Shown: positions 10,130 through 20,884 of the stretch, one piece after another
How the letters are laid out: each line of letters begins with the position of its first letter
Numbering within the stretch: position 1 is the stretch's first letter
Assembly: GCF_002975205.1 (NCBI RefSeq)
Contig: NZ_PCOC01000001.1
Location: forward strand, 682,001-746,000
Length of the DNA stretch: 64,000 nucleotides
DNA from: Ochrobactrum vermis
GTDB taxonomy: Bacteria > Pseudomonadota > Alphaproteobacteria > Rhizobiales > Rhizobiaceae
Reading direction: 5' to 3'
Position numbers and translations under genes: made by a program
Notes under the pieces: model-generated
What the model was told of the DNA's origin: nothing
What the model saw: the letters and a program-made list of their open reading frames with translations, nothing else
Database searches by the model: none

Positions 10130-10837
10130 ATGAAGATTCTCGTTATTGAAGATGACCGCGAAGCGGCCCGCTATCTGGAGAAGGCCTTCACGGAGGCCGG
10201 ACACTCTGCTGATATCGCCGGTGACGGCGAGACCGGCTATACGCTGGCCGAGAATGGAAGCTACGATGTCCTCGTAGTCGACCGTATGCTGCCGAAGCGC
10301 GATGGCTTGTCTGTCGTGGCCGGTTTGCGCGCCAAGGGTATGGAAACCCCAGTCCTGATCCTTTCCGCGCTCGGCGAAGTGGATGACCGCGTCACCGGCT
10401 TGCGTGCCGGTGGTGACGACTACCTGACCAAACCCTATGCCTTCTCTGAGCTACTGGCCCGCGTCGAGGTCCTGCAGCGTCGTTCCAGCCCGCGTGAGGC
10501 GGATACGATCTACCGCGTCGGTGATCTGGAGCTTGACCGGCTTGCGCATACGGCGCGCCGTCAGAATGTGGACATCACGCTCCAGCCCCGCGAATTTCGC
10601 CTTCTCGAATATCTGATGCGTCATGCCGGACAGGTCGTCACGCGCACCATGCTGCTTGAAAACGTTTGGGATTATCACTTCGATCCCCAGACGAATGTCA
10701 TCGACGTGCATATCTCGCGTCTACGTTCGAAGATCGAGAAGGGCTTTGATGTCCCGCTGCTTCATACGGTGCGCGGCGCTGGTTACATGCTGAAGGCCGG
10801 GCGAACCAAACAATCGGCAACCGCCAAGGTAGATTGA
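10130..10837 (+). CDS. OmpR-family response regulator
   Basis: This 235-residue regulator has a receiver domain with phospho-acceptor Asp51 (VVDRMLP) and conserved Lys in the KPY motif, and a C-terminal winged-helix DNA-binding domain. The sequence resembles the CzcR/TctD subgroup of OmpR regulators, but the target is unknown. Its stop codon overlaps the ATG of the kinase gene. Placement between degP and glnE is conserved in rhizobia. Linkage to degP hints at an envelope-stress role, which is inference only. Confidence 0.85.
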   Translation: MKILVIEDDREAARYLEKAFTEAGHSADIAGDGETGYTLAENGSYDVLVVDRMLPKRDGLSVVAGLRAKGMETPVLILSALGEVDDRVTGLRAGGDDYLTKPYAFSELLARVEVLQRRSSPREADTIYRVGDLELDRLAHTARRQNVDITLQPREFRLLEYLMRHAGQVVTRTMLLENVWDYHFDPQTNVIDVHISRLRSKIEKGFDVPLLHTVRGAGYMLKAGRTKQSATAKVD

Positions 10838-12252
10838 TGAGCCGCTTTTCAGCGCTCATGCGCACCACTGCCGTTCGACTGTCAACGCTGTACCTGCTGC
10901 TGTTCATCGTCGGCGCTGTAGCGCTGGTCTTCTACATGACCAATTTGTCGGCCTCCATGCTGGCCGCGCAGACCCAGCAGTCGCTAGGCGAGGAAATCGG
11001 CAGCATCGGCAAAAGCTATGCAAGAGGCGGCATTCCGCAGCTCGTGCGTACAATCGACTATCGTTCACGCCAGCCCGGTGCCTATCTCTATCTGGTAGCC
11101 GATCCGACCGGCCGCATCCTTGCGGGCAATGTGGAAAGTGTCGAACCCGGTGTTCTGGATACCGACGGTGTCATCGAGCGCGGTTTCAAATATAGGCGCT
11201 ATGGCGAGCAAGGCACCGAGACGGAGCATCGCGCTATTGCGGTTGTGATCGCATTGCCGAACGGTATGCGGCTTCTGGTCGGCCGCGATCTAGGTGAACC
11301 TGAACAATTCCGGGACGTCGTTCGCCGGTCGCTGATGCTGGCCCTCGGCATCATGGGCGTTGGAGCGTTGCTGATCTGGCTCTTTGTCGGTCGCCGCGCG
11401 CTGAAGCGTATTGATGAGGTTTCACGGGCGTCGCAGCGTATCATGGACGGCGATCTGACTGGAAGGCTTCCGGTCAACGGCTCCGGTGATGAGTTCGACC
11501 GCCTGTCGGCCAATCTCAACGTCATGTTGGGTAAAATTCTGGAACTGAACGAGGGACTGAAACAGGTTTCCGATAATATCGCGCATGACCTCAAAACACC
11601 GCTGACGCGTCTGCGCAACCGTGCGGAAGAGGCTCTGTCCGGTAAGAAGGCCGCGCCTGAATATCGTGAGGCGATGGAAGACATTATCGGCGAGTCGGAT
11701 CAATTGATCCGGACCTTCAACGCAATCCTCATGATCTCACGCCTTGAGGCAGGCTATTCATCCGAGAATCTGGAAGACATGCCGGTGGCGCCTATTCTTC
11801 GGGATGTCGCTGAAATGTATGAACCCGTTGCCGAAGATGCGGGCGTGAGCCTGTCGCTTGGCGATCTGGACGAGGTGGCCCTTCACATCAATCGCGAACT
11901 GGTCGGGCAGACGATCTCCAATCTCGTCGACAATGCAGTTAAGTATGCGGGCAAACATGCGGGTGGCGAAGAGCGAACGGCGATAGTCAGCCTGTCGATG
12001 GAGCGAGACCCGAACTGGGTTCGTATTATCGTGACCGATAACGGCCCCGGTATTCCCGAAGAGAAACGTGAACAGGCGACAGAACGTTTTGTCCGCCTTG
12101 AAGAAAGCCGAACGCAGCCCGGTTCGGGGCTCGGTTTAAGTCTTGCCAAGGCTGTGATGAAATTGCACGGTGGCGCACTTCGTCTTGAAGGCAATAGTCC
12201 AGGCCTGCGCGCCGTGCTGGAGTTTCCGTTGCCATCGGATAAGGTTGAATAA
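10837..12252 (+). CDS. Sensor histidine kinase
   Basis: This is the partner kinase of the preceding regulator. It has two membrane helices (about residues 15-35 and 165-185), a periplasmic domain of about 130 residues, HAMP, a dimerisation domain with the phospho-acceptor His near residue 250 (NIAHDLKTPLTRL), and a HATPase domain (NLVDNAVKYAG, DNGPGIP, GSGLGLSLAK). The ATG at 10837 shares its first base with the upstream stop. A TTG three bases earlier is also in frame, but the ATG is the better start. The signal sensed is unknown. Confidence 0.87.
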   Translation: MSRFSALMRTTAVRLSTLYLLLFIVGAVALVFYMTNLSASMLAAQTQQSLGEEIGSIGKSYARGGIPQLVRTIDYRSRQPGAYLYLVADPTGRILAGNVESVEPGVLDTDGVIERGFKYRRYGEQGTETEHRAIAVVIALPNGMRLLVGRDLGEPEQFRDVVRRSLMLALGIMGVGALLIWLFVGRRALKRIDEVSRASQRIMDGDLTGRLPVNGSGDEFDRLSANLNVMLGKILELNEGLKQVSDNIAHDLKTPLTRLRNRAEEALSGKKAAPEYREAMEDIIGESDQLIRTFNAILMISRLEAGYSSENLEDMPVAPILRDVAEMYEPVAEDAGVSLSLGDLDEVALHINRELVGQTISNLVDNAVKYAGKHAGGEERTAIVSLSMERDPNWVRIIVTDNGPGIPEEKREQATERFVRLEESRTQPGSGLGLSLAKAVMKLHGGALRLEGNSPGLRAVLEFPLPSDKVE

Positions 12253-12274
12253 AAAACTGATGTAAGAGGGGATC

Positions 12275-15217
12275 ATGGCGGCAGAAAACACAAAAGCACT
12301 ATTCTTCGAGAGAGAGATTCGTGCTTTGACGCCACTCGATCCCTCAAAAGCGGAATCCTTCCTTTCTGATCTTGTTGCACGCGCTAGAGAAGACGAGCTT
12401 CCGGGCGTTGCCGCATTGTTGCAAAAGGCGGAAGCCGTACGTTTTTTCTCCGCTGTTCTCGATCTTTCACCGTTCCTTCGCGAAGCGATGACCCGTCATC
12501 CGCGTATTCTTGATCGCATCGTATCGAAAGCGCCGGAGGTGGCACTTCAGGGTATTTTGTCGGAAATATCGGCTGATGCTTCCGGCGAGGGCGTGACGGA
12601 AGCTTCACTCATGACCAGCCTGCGCGTTCAGAAACGCGAGGCACATGTGCTGATTGCACTTTGCGATCTCGCGGGCATTTTCGATACAGAAGCAACCACA
12701 GGCTGGCTCACCGATCTGGCCGAGGCGTGCACGGGCACTGCCGTCCGGTTTCTGCTGCTGGATGCTGACAATGCGGGCAAGATCAAACTTCCGGACCGGA
12801 ATCATCCCGACATGGGCAGTGGCTGGATTGTTCTCGGCATGGGCAAGTTCGGTGCACGGGAACTCAACTATTCGTCCGACATCGATCTCATTGTCTTCAT
12901 CGACGAAACCAGACCGGCCATCGGCGATCCGTATGAATGCGTCGAAACTTTTTCGCGGCTGACGCGTCGCCTTGTTCGTATTTTGCAGGACCGCACAGGC
13001 GATGGTTATGTCTTTCGCGTCGATATTCGCCTTCGACCGGATCCTGGTTCCACGCCGCTGGCCATTCCTGTTGGTGCGGCACTCCATTATTACGAAGGGC
13101 GCGGGCAGAACTGGGAGCGCGCAGCTATGATCAAAGCGCGGCCGGTCGCCGGGGATCGCGAGTCCGGAAAGCAGGTTCTGGCAGAACTCTCCCCCTATGT
13201 CTGGCGCAAATATCTCGACTACGCAGCCATCGCCGACGTGCACTCGATCAAGCGTCAGATTCACGCCCATAAGGGCCATGGTGATATTGCCGTGCGCGGG
13301 CACAATGTGAAACTTGGGCGAGGCGGTATCCGCGAAATCGAATTTTTCGTCCAGACGCAGCAGCTCATTGCTGGCGGGCGTTTTCCCGAATTGCGCGGTA
13401 ACCAGACGGTGCCGATGCTTGCGCGACTGGCGGAACGTGGCTGGATCACCGATAAGGCACGCGATGCTTTGGCGAAGGAATACTATTTCCTGCGCGATGT
13501 CGAACATCGCATCCAGATGATTGCCGACGAGCAGACACATATCCTGCCAGAAGATGACGACGGCTTTGCCCGTGTCTCCCATATGATGGACTATGCCGAT
13601 CCGGCGGTCTTCTCCGATATTTTTCTCGATGCGCTCAAGGTCGTGGAAAAACACTATGCGGCGTTGTTCGAGCAGGCTCCCGAACTTGGAAGCTCATCCG
13701 GAAATCTGGTCTTTACCGGCGATGTGGATGATCCGGGTACGCTGGAGACGCTCGCCGCCATGGGTTATGAGCGTCCGAGCGATATATGCCGGGTGATCCG
13801 CACATGGCACTTCGGACGTTATCGCGCCACACAATCTGCCGAAGCACGTGAACGTTTGACCGAGCTTACGCCAGCTCTGCTTAAGGCCTTTGCCGAAACC
13901 AAGCGTGCGGATGAAGCGCTCTTGCGTTTCGACGGCTTTTTGAAAGGCCTGCCTGCGGGCATCCAGCTTTTCAGCCTGCTGCAATCCAATCCCCGCCTTC
14001 TGAACCTCCTCGTGATGATTATGAGCGCTGCACCACGGCTAGCCGAAATCATCACGCGTAACCCGCATGTGTTCGACGGTCTGCTTGATCCGGCGATTTT
14101 CTCCGAAATGCCGACGCGCAGCTATCTCGAAGAACGTCTTCGTGTGTTCCTCGGGCCTGCGACCGATTATGAGGAAGTGCTGGACCGGCTACGGATCTTC
14201 GCTGCCGAGCATCGCTTCCTGATCGGCATTCGCCTGCTGACGAGTGCAATTGACGGAGTGCGCGCTGGTCGTGCTTTCTCCGATCTTGCCGAACTGATGA
14301 TCGGCAAGGCATTCGAGGTCGTGGAAGCGGAACTGGAACGACGCCATGGCAAGGTGAAGGGTGCCAGGGTTGCTCTTCTTGCCATGGGCAAGCTTGGTAG
14401 CCACGAACTCACCGCGGGTTCCGATGTGGATCTGATCCTGCTTTACGATCACGACAAGGAAACGGACGAATCCGACGGTGAAAAGTCGCTGGCTCCCTCG
14501 CAATATTATATCCGCCTTACCCAGCGGCTCATTGCAGCACTTTCGGCGCCAACGGCGGAGGGGGTGCTCTATGAAGTCGATATGCGGTTGCGCCCCTCCG
14601 GCAACAAGGGACCGGTCGCGACCCATATCGAATCCTTCGGCAAATATCAGCGCAGCGAAGCCTGGACGTGGGAACATATGGCCCTGACCCGCGCGCGCCC
14701 GATCCACGGCGACGAGGCCTTTATGGATCACATCAGAAGCGTGATTGACGAGGTTCTGTCTACACCCCGAGATGTGAAGAAGATCGCTAAGGATGTGCGC
14801 GAAATGCGCGACCTGATCTACCAGGAAAAACCGCCCGCCGATGATTGGGATTTCAAGCTCAAGCCCGGCGGCATCGTCGATCTAGAATTCATTGCACAGT
14901 TTGCAGTGCTGGCAAACAAGTTCGACCGGAAGCCGCGGCCTCTGGGGACCGAGGAAATCCTGTCTGCCCTCGACCCATCCTTTGCCGATCCGGCGCTCGC
15001 CGATAATCTTGTCGGCGCACACCGTCTTTATACCAATTTGAGCCAGACGATCCGTTTATGCCTTGGAGGCGATGCCCGCCGCGATGAATTCATTCCGGGC
15101 ATGATCGACTTGTTGTGCCGTGCAGCGGACATGCCGGATATCAAGCGCGTGGAGCATCATCTGGCAGAGGTCGCCGTCGAAGTACGGTCGAGCTTCGAGA
15201 CGCTCTTGGATATTTAG
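12275..15217 (+). CDS. glnE: Bifunctional glutamine synthetase adenylyltransferase/deadenylylase
   Basis: GlnE (980 residues, normal length) adds and removes AMP on glutamine synthetase in response to PII and glutamine. Two nucleotidyltransferase domains are visible. The N-terminal deadenylylase half has the metal site SDIDL (residues 201-205), and the C-terminal adenylyltransferase half has GSDVDLIL (near residue 715). They are linked by helical regulatory segments. It follows the kinase gene after 22 bases. The enzyme is cytoplasmic. Confidence 0.95.
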   Translation: MAAENTKALFFEREIRALTPLDPSKAESFLSDLVARAREDELPGVAALLQKAEAVRFFSAVLDLSPFLREAMTRHPRILDRIVSKAPEVALQGILSEISADASGEGVTEASLMTSLRVQKREAHVLIALCDLAGIFDTEATTGWLTDLAEACTGTAVRFLLLDADNAGKIKLPDRNHPDMGSGWIVLGMGKFGARELNYSSDIDLIVFIDETRPAIGDPYECVETFSRLTRRLVRILQDRTGDGYVFRVDIRLRPDPGSTPLAIPVGAALHYYEGRGQNWERAAMIKARPVAGDRESGKQVLAELSPYVWRKYLDYAAIADVHSIKRQIHAHKGHGDIAVRGHNVKLGRGGIREIEFFVQTQQLIAGGRFPELRGNQTVPMLARLAERGWITDKARDALAKEYYFLRDVEHRIQMIADEQTHILPEDDDGFARVSHMMDYADPAVFSDIFLDALKVVEKHYAALFEQAPELGSSSGNLVFTGDVDDPGTLETLAAMGYERPSDICRVIRTWHFGRYRATQSAEARERLTELTPALLKAFAETKRADEALLRFDGFLKGLPAGIQLFSLLQSNPRLLNLLVMIMSAAPRLAEIITRNPHVFDGLLDPAIFSEMPTRSYLEERLRVFLGPATDYEEVLDRLRIFAAEHRFLIGIRLLTSAIDGVRAGRAFSDLAELMIGKAFEVVEAELERRHGKVKGARVALLAMGKLGSHELTAGSDVDLILLYDHDKETDESDGEKSLAPSQYYIRLTQRLIAALSAPTAEGVLYEVDMRLRPSGNKGPVATHIESFGKYQRSEAWTWEHMALTRARPIHGDEAFMDHIRSVIDEVLSTPRDVKKIAKDVREMRDLIYQEKPPADDWDFKLKPGGIVDLEFIAQFAVLANKFDRKPRPLGTEEILSALDPSFADPALADNLVGAHRLYTNLSQTIRLCLGGDARRDEFIPGMIDLLCRAADMPDIKRVEHHLAEVAVEVRSSFETLLDI

Positions 15218-15318
15218 GGCATTTCCAGCAAAAGTGCGAAGCGGTTTTGCGCGGGATAATGCGACGGAACAAACCCTTAGAACGGTTCCAGCGACTCCGT
15301 TTTAACTGGAACCGCTCT
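15218..15318. repeat. Dispersed extragenic palindrome (Rhizobiales type)
   Basis: The roughly 100 bases between the convergent glnE and kinase genes contain a 13-base inverted repeat (AGAACGGTTCCAG and CTGGAACCGCTCT, one mismatch) and a preceding segment with AAAAGTGCGAAGCGGTTTTG. Both parts look like the mosaic palindromic repeats scattered between genes in Brucella and relatives. It may also act as a bidirectional terminator here. Confidence 0.55.
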
Positions 15319-15320
15319 GA

Positions 15321-17672
15321 TCAGGCGGCGTGGGTTTCTGCACTAGTTCCCGCATGACCGCGCTTGCGATCAGGGATGCAGACCGAAACCACCGTACCAA
15401 CGCCTTCGGTAGAGCGTATACGAAGCCAGCCGCCATGAAGCTCAGCCAGTGAACGGGTGATGGCAAGCCCAAGGCCGGAGCCGGTATGGGTCTTGGTGAA
15501 CTGGTTTTCCACCTGCTCGAAGGGCTGGCCGATTTTCTTGATTGCCGATTTCGGGATGCCGACACCGGTATCCTGAATGGTCATGAAGAGAGCCGAGCCG
15601 GTCTTGCGCGCACGTACCGTAATCTGTCCACCGTAGGATGCGAACTTCACGGCGTTTGAAAGAAGGTTGATCAGCACCTGCTTGATCGCGCGCCGGTCAG
15701 CATAAAGCTGCATCGCATCTTCGATACGCGTATTGACTGCTATATTCTTCTCATCCGCCTGCAGCGAGATCATGCGCACTGTTTCGTTGATGAGCGGGCA
15801 GAGATCAATCTCCTCGCGGTCCAGCGAGAAATGCCCGGCTTCGATCTTTGACATGTCGAGAATGTCGTTGATGACGTTGAGCAGGAAGTTACCGCTGGTA
15901 TGGATGTCGTTAATATATTCCTCATAGCGGTCGGAGCCGAGCGGGCCGAACGTGCCTGCCTGTATCATTTCCGAGAAGCCGATGATCGCATTGAGCGGTG
16001 TGCGGAGCTCATGGGACATATTGGCGAGAAATTCCGATTTGGCGCGATTTGCTGCCTCGGCGCGTTCCTTTTCTTGGCCGTACTTGCGGGCAAGCTCGGA
16101 AAGCTCGCGCACGCGATCCCGCTCGCCCTTTCGTGCAATGGACAGGTCGTGGATGGTCGCCATCAGGCGGCGTTCACTATCGACCAAACGTTCCTGATGC
16201 AGCTTGAGCTGAGTAATGTCCGTCCCGATTGAAACGAGACCGCCGTCCTGGGTGCGACGTTCGTTGACCTGAAGCCAGCGTCCGTCGCTCAACTGGCGCT
16301 CGAAAGTTTGGCCACCGGCGCGATTGTGTTCATTAGCCATACGGCGTTCGAAAGTGAAGGGGCGTGTATGAGCGTCGACTTCATTGCGCGGTACACCGGG
16401 CTTCAGCGTCCAGACCGGAAGGCCTGCATATTCGCTGAACTTGGAATTCGCCATGACGAGGCGATTATTAGAATCCCATAAGATGAAGGCTTCCGAAATA
16501 TTCTCGATGGCTTCACGGATACGCATGTCGGCTTCTGCTGTCTGCTGCGCGAAACGGTGCTGTTCACTGACGTCGAAGGCAATGCCGACCAGATGGAGAT
16601 CGCCTTCGCTGGCGATTTCGGCGCGAACACGCATCCAGACCCACGAACCATCGGCATGACGCATGCGGAAAACGCGGTCGACATGCGAAATATCACCTGA
16701 AGCGGCCTGTTCGGCGATGGAATAGAGATCGCCATCTTCCGTATTGATGATCGCGGCCACATCGCCGAACGGCAGCACTGCATCCTGCGCTTCGTAGCCC
16801 AGCATTTCATACATGGAGCGCGACCAGTAGATACGGCCGCGTGCCATGTCCCAATCCCACAGGCCACAGCGACCACGACCCAGCGCCATATCGATACGGC
16901 GCTGGATCTGGCCGGAAAGATCGTCGGCTTCGCGAGCCCGCGCCGCCTGGCTGAAATAGGCATAGAGAATGGCAAACATCACGCCGGTGGTACCGGCAAA
17001 GAGCGTCACGTTGAGCGACACCGCCCGGCGCCATTCTGCAAAGATGGTGCTTTCCGGTTCGATCGCGATAACGGAATAGGGCAGGGTCATCGGTTTCGAC
17101 AAGGCGCCGAAAGCCGGTTCACCCTCCAGCATGACTTTCAGTACGCCTGCGCGTTCGGCAAACAGGAATAGCGGCTGCGCTTCTGCAAGGATCGTACCGA
17201 CCGGCTTGCCAGACAGATCGGATATCGGACCTGATATCGCCACTACGGAGGATTGAGGATCTATGACGGCGAGCGTCATGCCGGGCGAGGACAGCCCGCG
17301 AGAGCGAAATTCCGCCATCGTGTCCTGAATGTCCTTGGCGGCAATCTGTGCCCCGGCGTCGGTGCCGTTGGCAACACGTTCGATCATCTGTGCAAGATTG
17401 GCGGTCGCAGCCGACAGAAATGCCTTATGCTGCTGTTCGATATCTTCGCGCCACGCCAGCATCGAAAAAACGCGCGCCACGCCGAGAATAATCAGGAAAA
17501 TGATGATGAGTGCCGGAACCAAGCGTCGCAGGATAGGCTCGATTGAGACGAACTTTCCATAGGCCGGACCTGCAAGAAGACTGACATGGCCCGAGAGCTT
17601 GCCTTTCCTTCTCTTCCGACCGGATTCGCAATGCGTCCCCGCCGGCGCGCCATACGCGTCGGTGCTCGCCAT
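15321..17672 (-). CDS. pleC: PAS-containing sensor histidine kinase, PleC-like
   Basis: This 783-residue membrane kinase has a first TM near residues 48-70, a periplasmic or extracytoplasmic region, a second TM near 220-240, and two PAS-type domains (about 260-370 and 385-490). A coiled coil follows, then a dimerisation domain with His in [14 protein letters not shown], and a HATPase domain ([25 protein letters not shown]). Position directly after glnE and before pepN matches the gene called pleC in Sinorhizobium, a DivK phosphatase/kinase in cell-cycle control. The PAS-HisKA-HATPase order fits. The symbol rests mainly on synteny. It is transcribed convergently to glnE. Confidence 0.75.
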   Translation of the reverse strand: MASTDAYGAPAGTHCESGRKRRKGKLSGHVSLLAGPAYGKFVSIEPILRRLVPALIIIFLIILGVARVFSMLAWREDIEQQHKAFLSAATANLAQMIERVANGTDAGAQIAAKDIQDTMAEFRSRGLSSPGMTLAVIDPQSSVVAISGPISDLSGKPVGTILAEAQPLFLFAERAGVLKVMLEGEPAFGALSKPMTLPYSVIAIEPESTIFAEWRRAVSLNVTLFAGTTGVMFAILYAYFSQAARAREADDLSGQIQRRIDMALGRGRCGLWDWDMARGRIYWSRSMYEMLGYEAQDAVLPFGDVAAIINTEDGDLYSIAEQAASGDISHVDRVFRMRHADGSWVWMRVRAEIASEGDLHLVGIAFDVSEQHRFAQQTAEADMRIREAIENISEAFILWDSNNRLVMANSKFSEYAGLPVWTLKPGVPRNEVDAHTRPFTFERRMANEHNRAGGQTFERQLSDGRWLQVNERRTQDGGLVSIGTDITQLKLHQERLVDSERRLMATIHDLSIARKGERDRVRELSELARKYGQEKERAEAANRAKSEFLANMSHELRTPLNAIIGFSEMIQAGTFGPLGSDRYEEYINDIHTSGNFLLNVINDILDMSKIEAGHFSLDREEIDLCPLINETVRMISLQADEKNIAVNTRIEDAMQLYADRRAIKQVLINLLSNAVKFASYGGQITVRARKTGSALFMTIQDTGVGIPKSAIKKIGQPFEQVENQFTKTHTGSGLGLAITRSLAELHGGWLRIRSTEGVGTVVSVCIPDRKRGHAGTSAETHAA

Positions 17673-17776
17673 ATAATGGTCCCTCGTGAATTCCCTGCGA
17701 GTGAAGTGATTCGGAATACGCCACCTCCGAATGTCATCAATGAATCAAAAGTGATTCGCGCTGTCCAGCGAATTCG

Positions 17777-17791
17777 TTAACGAGGTGTAAA
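17777..17791. promoter_or_regulatory. CtrA-box-like sequence upstream of the PleC-like kinase
   Basis: TTAA, 7 bases, TAAA matches the alphaproteobacterial CtrA consensus TTAA-N7-TTAA with one mismatch, about 105 bases upstream of the kinase start. It lies in a 328-base gap (17673-18000) between the kinase start and the pepN end, which otherwise holds a short AAAAATC/GATTTTT hairpin (17789-17804), a twice-repeated AAGTGATTCG, and no gene. A chance match is possible. Confidence 0.3.
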
Positions 17792-18000
17792 AATCAGGAT
17801 TTTTATCAGCCAATTTATTCATGAATCTCAATCCCTTAAGTGGAATCAGTATTGCATTTGGTTCGGCTAAAGGCATGAAAAGACTCATGAAAGCTGACTG
17901 CCACCGCCTTCGTGTTCATCCGCACGAAAAGGCGCGTTCCGATTGCTGGTTAAGCAACCGGAACGGACGAATCATCACGACGATGAGAATAGGTCGCGAA

Positions 18001-20652
18001 TCAGGCGAGAGTGCGGTCCACGATGTCGCGCAGATCGGTAGACAGTTTACCTGCAGCGGAAATACGTGCCAGAGCCTTCCTTGCATGCTCGCGACGGGTA
18101 TCTTCTAGCGAACGCCAGGAGCGAAGCGCCGTTAGTAGCCGCGCCGCGAGCTGTGGGTTCTCTGTATCTATGGACAGGATCGTATCTGCAAAGAACTCAT
18201 AGGCCTCGCCATCCTTGCGGTTGAAACCGGTCGGATTTGATGCGGAGAACGAACCAATCACCGAGCGGACGCGATTCGGATTATCGAGCGAAAAGAGGGC
18301 GTGTTTCGTGAGATCACGCACAGCTTGCAAGGCTTCATTACCGGGGCGGCTCGCCTGCACACTGAACCACTTGTCCATCACAAGACCATCCTTGCCGAAC
18401 TGGCGCTCGAAACTTGCCAGTGCGTCCTTTGCCTCGTCTGTATCGCCAAAGCGGTGCACCAGCACAGCAAGGGCTGCAAAGCGGTCTGTCATATTGTCTG
18501 CGACGGCGAACTGAGTGGCAGCGCGTTGCTGGCTTTTCTCGTGGCAGCTCAGATAGTCGAGCAGCACATTCCGCAAGGCCCGTTTGCCCGCTGCACCTGC
18601 ATCTGGCGAGAAAGCGCCATCCTGTTTCAGAGCATCGTAGAGCTTGGCGAAATTGCCGGCATAACGGGCGGCAATGACGTCGACGAAGTGATTTCGGCTG
18701 GCGAAGATCGCATCTGGATCGACATTGCTGCCCATTTCACGTGCGATGTCGCTTTCGCTTGGCAAGGTCAGGCAGAGCGCGCGGAAGGCCGGATCAAGCG
18801 TTTCGTCGGAAGCCACGTTCCCTGCAAGTTCAATGATCGTGTCGTCAATCACCGGTGGGTGACCGCCACGAACACGTTTGGCGCCGTCAAGCAGAGCCTG
18901 ACTGAAAATTCCGGTCAATGCTTGCCAGCGGGCAACCGGATCGCTGTCGTTCAGTGCAAGGAAAGCACGATCCTCGTGCGATAAAGGCGCTTTCAAATTT
19001 ACGGGGGCCGAGAATCCTCGCAGCAATGACGGTACAGGGCGTTCCTTGATGCCATGAAAGACTATTGTTTCGGACGAGTGATGCAGATGGATGGTATCGC
19101 CGCGCACATCGCCGCCTTCGACAGACGTTGCAATCATATCCTTGCCATTGGCGTCGATAAGGCCAAAGGCAATCGGGATATGCATTGGTTTCTTGACCGT
19201 TTGTCCGGGCGTGGTTCCCAGCGACTGGGCCAGTTCAATCGTATAGGTTTCACCGGTCGCATCGTAGGCGAAAGCGGCTTCCACCTTCGGCGTTCCGGCC
19301 TGATCGTACCAGAGTGCGAACTGTGAAAAGTCCTGGCTGGAAACATCGGCGAAAACCTTGACGAAATCCTCGATAGTCGCGGCTTCGCCATCATGGCGCT
19401 CGAAATATAGGTCCATACCCTTGCGGAACAGCTCAGGCCCGATGACAGTGCGGATCATACGCACGACTTCCGAACCTTTTTCATAGACGGTTGCCGTATA
19501 GAAGTTGTTGATCTCGCGGTATTCGCGCGGGCGTACCGGATGCGCGAGCGGCCCGGCATCTTCCGGAAATTGCTGCGCCTTGAGTATCTTCACTTCGGCG
19601 ATGCGCTTGACCGGGCGCGAGCGCTCATCGGCGGAAAATTCGTGATCGCGATAGACCGTCAGACCTTCCTTGAGGCAGAGCTGGAACCAGTCGCGGCAGG
19701 TAATGCGATTGCCGGTCCAGTTATGGAAATACTCATGCGCGATCACAGCCTCGATGCCCGCATAGTCAACGTCGGTAGCGGTGTCAGGATCGGCCAGCAC
19801 ATATTTGTCATTGAAGACGTTGAGGCCCTTGTTCTCCATCGCGCCCATGTTGAAATCGGAAACGGCAACGATGTTGAAGACATCAAGGTCATATTCGCGC
19901 CCGAACTTCTCTTCATCCCACCGCATGGAACGTTTCAATGCATCCATGGCATAGAGCGCCCGGCTTTCCTTGCCATGTTCGACATAGATTGCCAGATCGA
20001 CCGGCCGTCCTGATTGTGTGGTGAAGTGATCCTTCACGACACCGAGCGACCCTGCAACCAGAGCGAAGAGATAGGACGGTTTTGGATGCGGATCGTGCCA
20101 GATGGCGAAATGCCGGTCCGACTTACCTTCGACCGATCCACTGTCGACGGGATTGCCGTTGGACAGGAGAATAGGGGCAGCTTGCTCGCTGGCATCGACC
20201 CGCACCGTATAGACCGACAACATATCGGGGCGGTCGTAATAATAGGTAATACGGCGGAAGCCTTCCGCCTCACACTGCGTGCAATAGACGCCGCTTGAAC
20301 GATAAAGACCGGATAGCTGGCGGTTGGTCGTCGGATTGATTTCCGTCACGATTTCAAGCGTGAAGCGCTTGCCTTCCGGCAGATCGCTGATTTCAAGCTG
20401 GTCGGGCGTTGCGACATAGCTGTTGTCGGCGAGCGACTTACCATCAATGGCGATGCTGACGAGTTTCAGTTCGTCACCGTCGAGCACCAAGGGCGTACCA
20501 GTTAGGGTGCCATCACGGCGCTCAATCGTAAGGGTCGCACGGACGAGGGTTTTTTCCGGTTCCAGTGAGAAGTCCAGTTTCGTCTCGGGTATGGCGTATG
20601 GGGTCGGACGGTAATCTTCTAGACGGAATGTCTGGCCGGTTTCAGTACGCAT
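18001..20652 (-). CDS. pepN: Aminopeptidase N (M1 family zinc peptidase)
   Basis: PepN (883 residues) removes N-terminal amino acids from peptides in the cytoplasm. The substrate-recognition motif GAMEN is at residues 270-274. The zinc site HEYFH is at 306-310, with the distal ligand Glu329 in LKEGLTVYRD. Length and the motif HEYFHNWTGNRITCRDWFQL are typical of the proteobacterial PepN subfamily. No signal peptide is present. Confidence 0.95.
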   Translation of the reverse strand: MRTETGQTFRLEDYRPTPYAIPETKLDFSLEPEKTLVRATLTIERRDGTLTGTPLVLDGDELKLVSIAIDGKSLADNSYVATPDQLEISDLPEGKRFTLEIVTEINPTTNRQLSGLYRSSGVYCTQCEAEGFRRITYYYDRPDMLSVYTVRVDASEQAAPILLSNGNPVDSGSVEGKSDRHFAIWHDPHPKPSYLFALVAGSLGVVKDHFTTQSGRPVDLAIYVEHGKESRALYAMDALKRSMRWDEEKFGREYDLDVFNIVAVSDFNMGAMENKGLNVFNDKYVLADPDTATDVDYAGIEAVIAHEYFHNWTGNRITCRDWFQLCLKEGLTVYRDHEFSADERSRPVKRIAEVKILKAQQFPEDAGPLAHPVRPREYREINNFYTATVYEKGSEVVRMIRTVIGPELFRKGMDLYFERHDGEAATIEDFVKVFADVSSQDFSQFALWYDQAGTPKVEAAFAYDATGETYTIELAQSLGTTPGQTVKKPMHIPIAFGLIDANGKDMIATSVEGGDVRGDTIHLHHSSETIVFHGIKERPVPSLLRGFSAPVNLKAPLSHEDRAFLALNDSDPVARWQALTGIFSQALLDGAKRVRGGHPPVIDDTIIELAGNVASDETLDPAFRALCLTLPSESDIAREMGSNVDPDAIFASRNHFVDVIAARYAGNFAKLYDALKQDGAFSPDAGAAGKRALRNVLLDYLSCHEKSQQRAATQFAVADNMTDRFAALAVLVHRFGDTDEAKDALASFERQFGKDGLVMDKWFSVQASRPGNEALQAVRDLTKHALFSLDNPNRVRSVIGSFSASNPTGFNRKDGEAYEFFADTILSIDTENPQLAARLLTALRSWRSLEDTRREHARKALARISAAGKLSTDLRDIVDRTLA

Positions 20653-20884
20653 AGCGAAACTCTCTCCTTGAACTCACGATGCTGGATTCGTACCCGGAAT
20701 CGCTGACGAGGGAAACTCAATTCCAGAATATGTAACGAGCCTTTTGTGGCCCAACAGGCGCTTTGCCAAATAATTTTCAGCCGGACCTTTGTGCTACTGG
20801 TGCTGTGTCACAAACAGGAATAAGAAAAACACGTGCTCGAATACTTTGGGCGAGCCTTGCTTTATGGTTTTAAGGAATTGCGTT

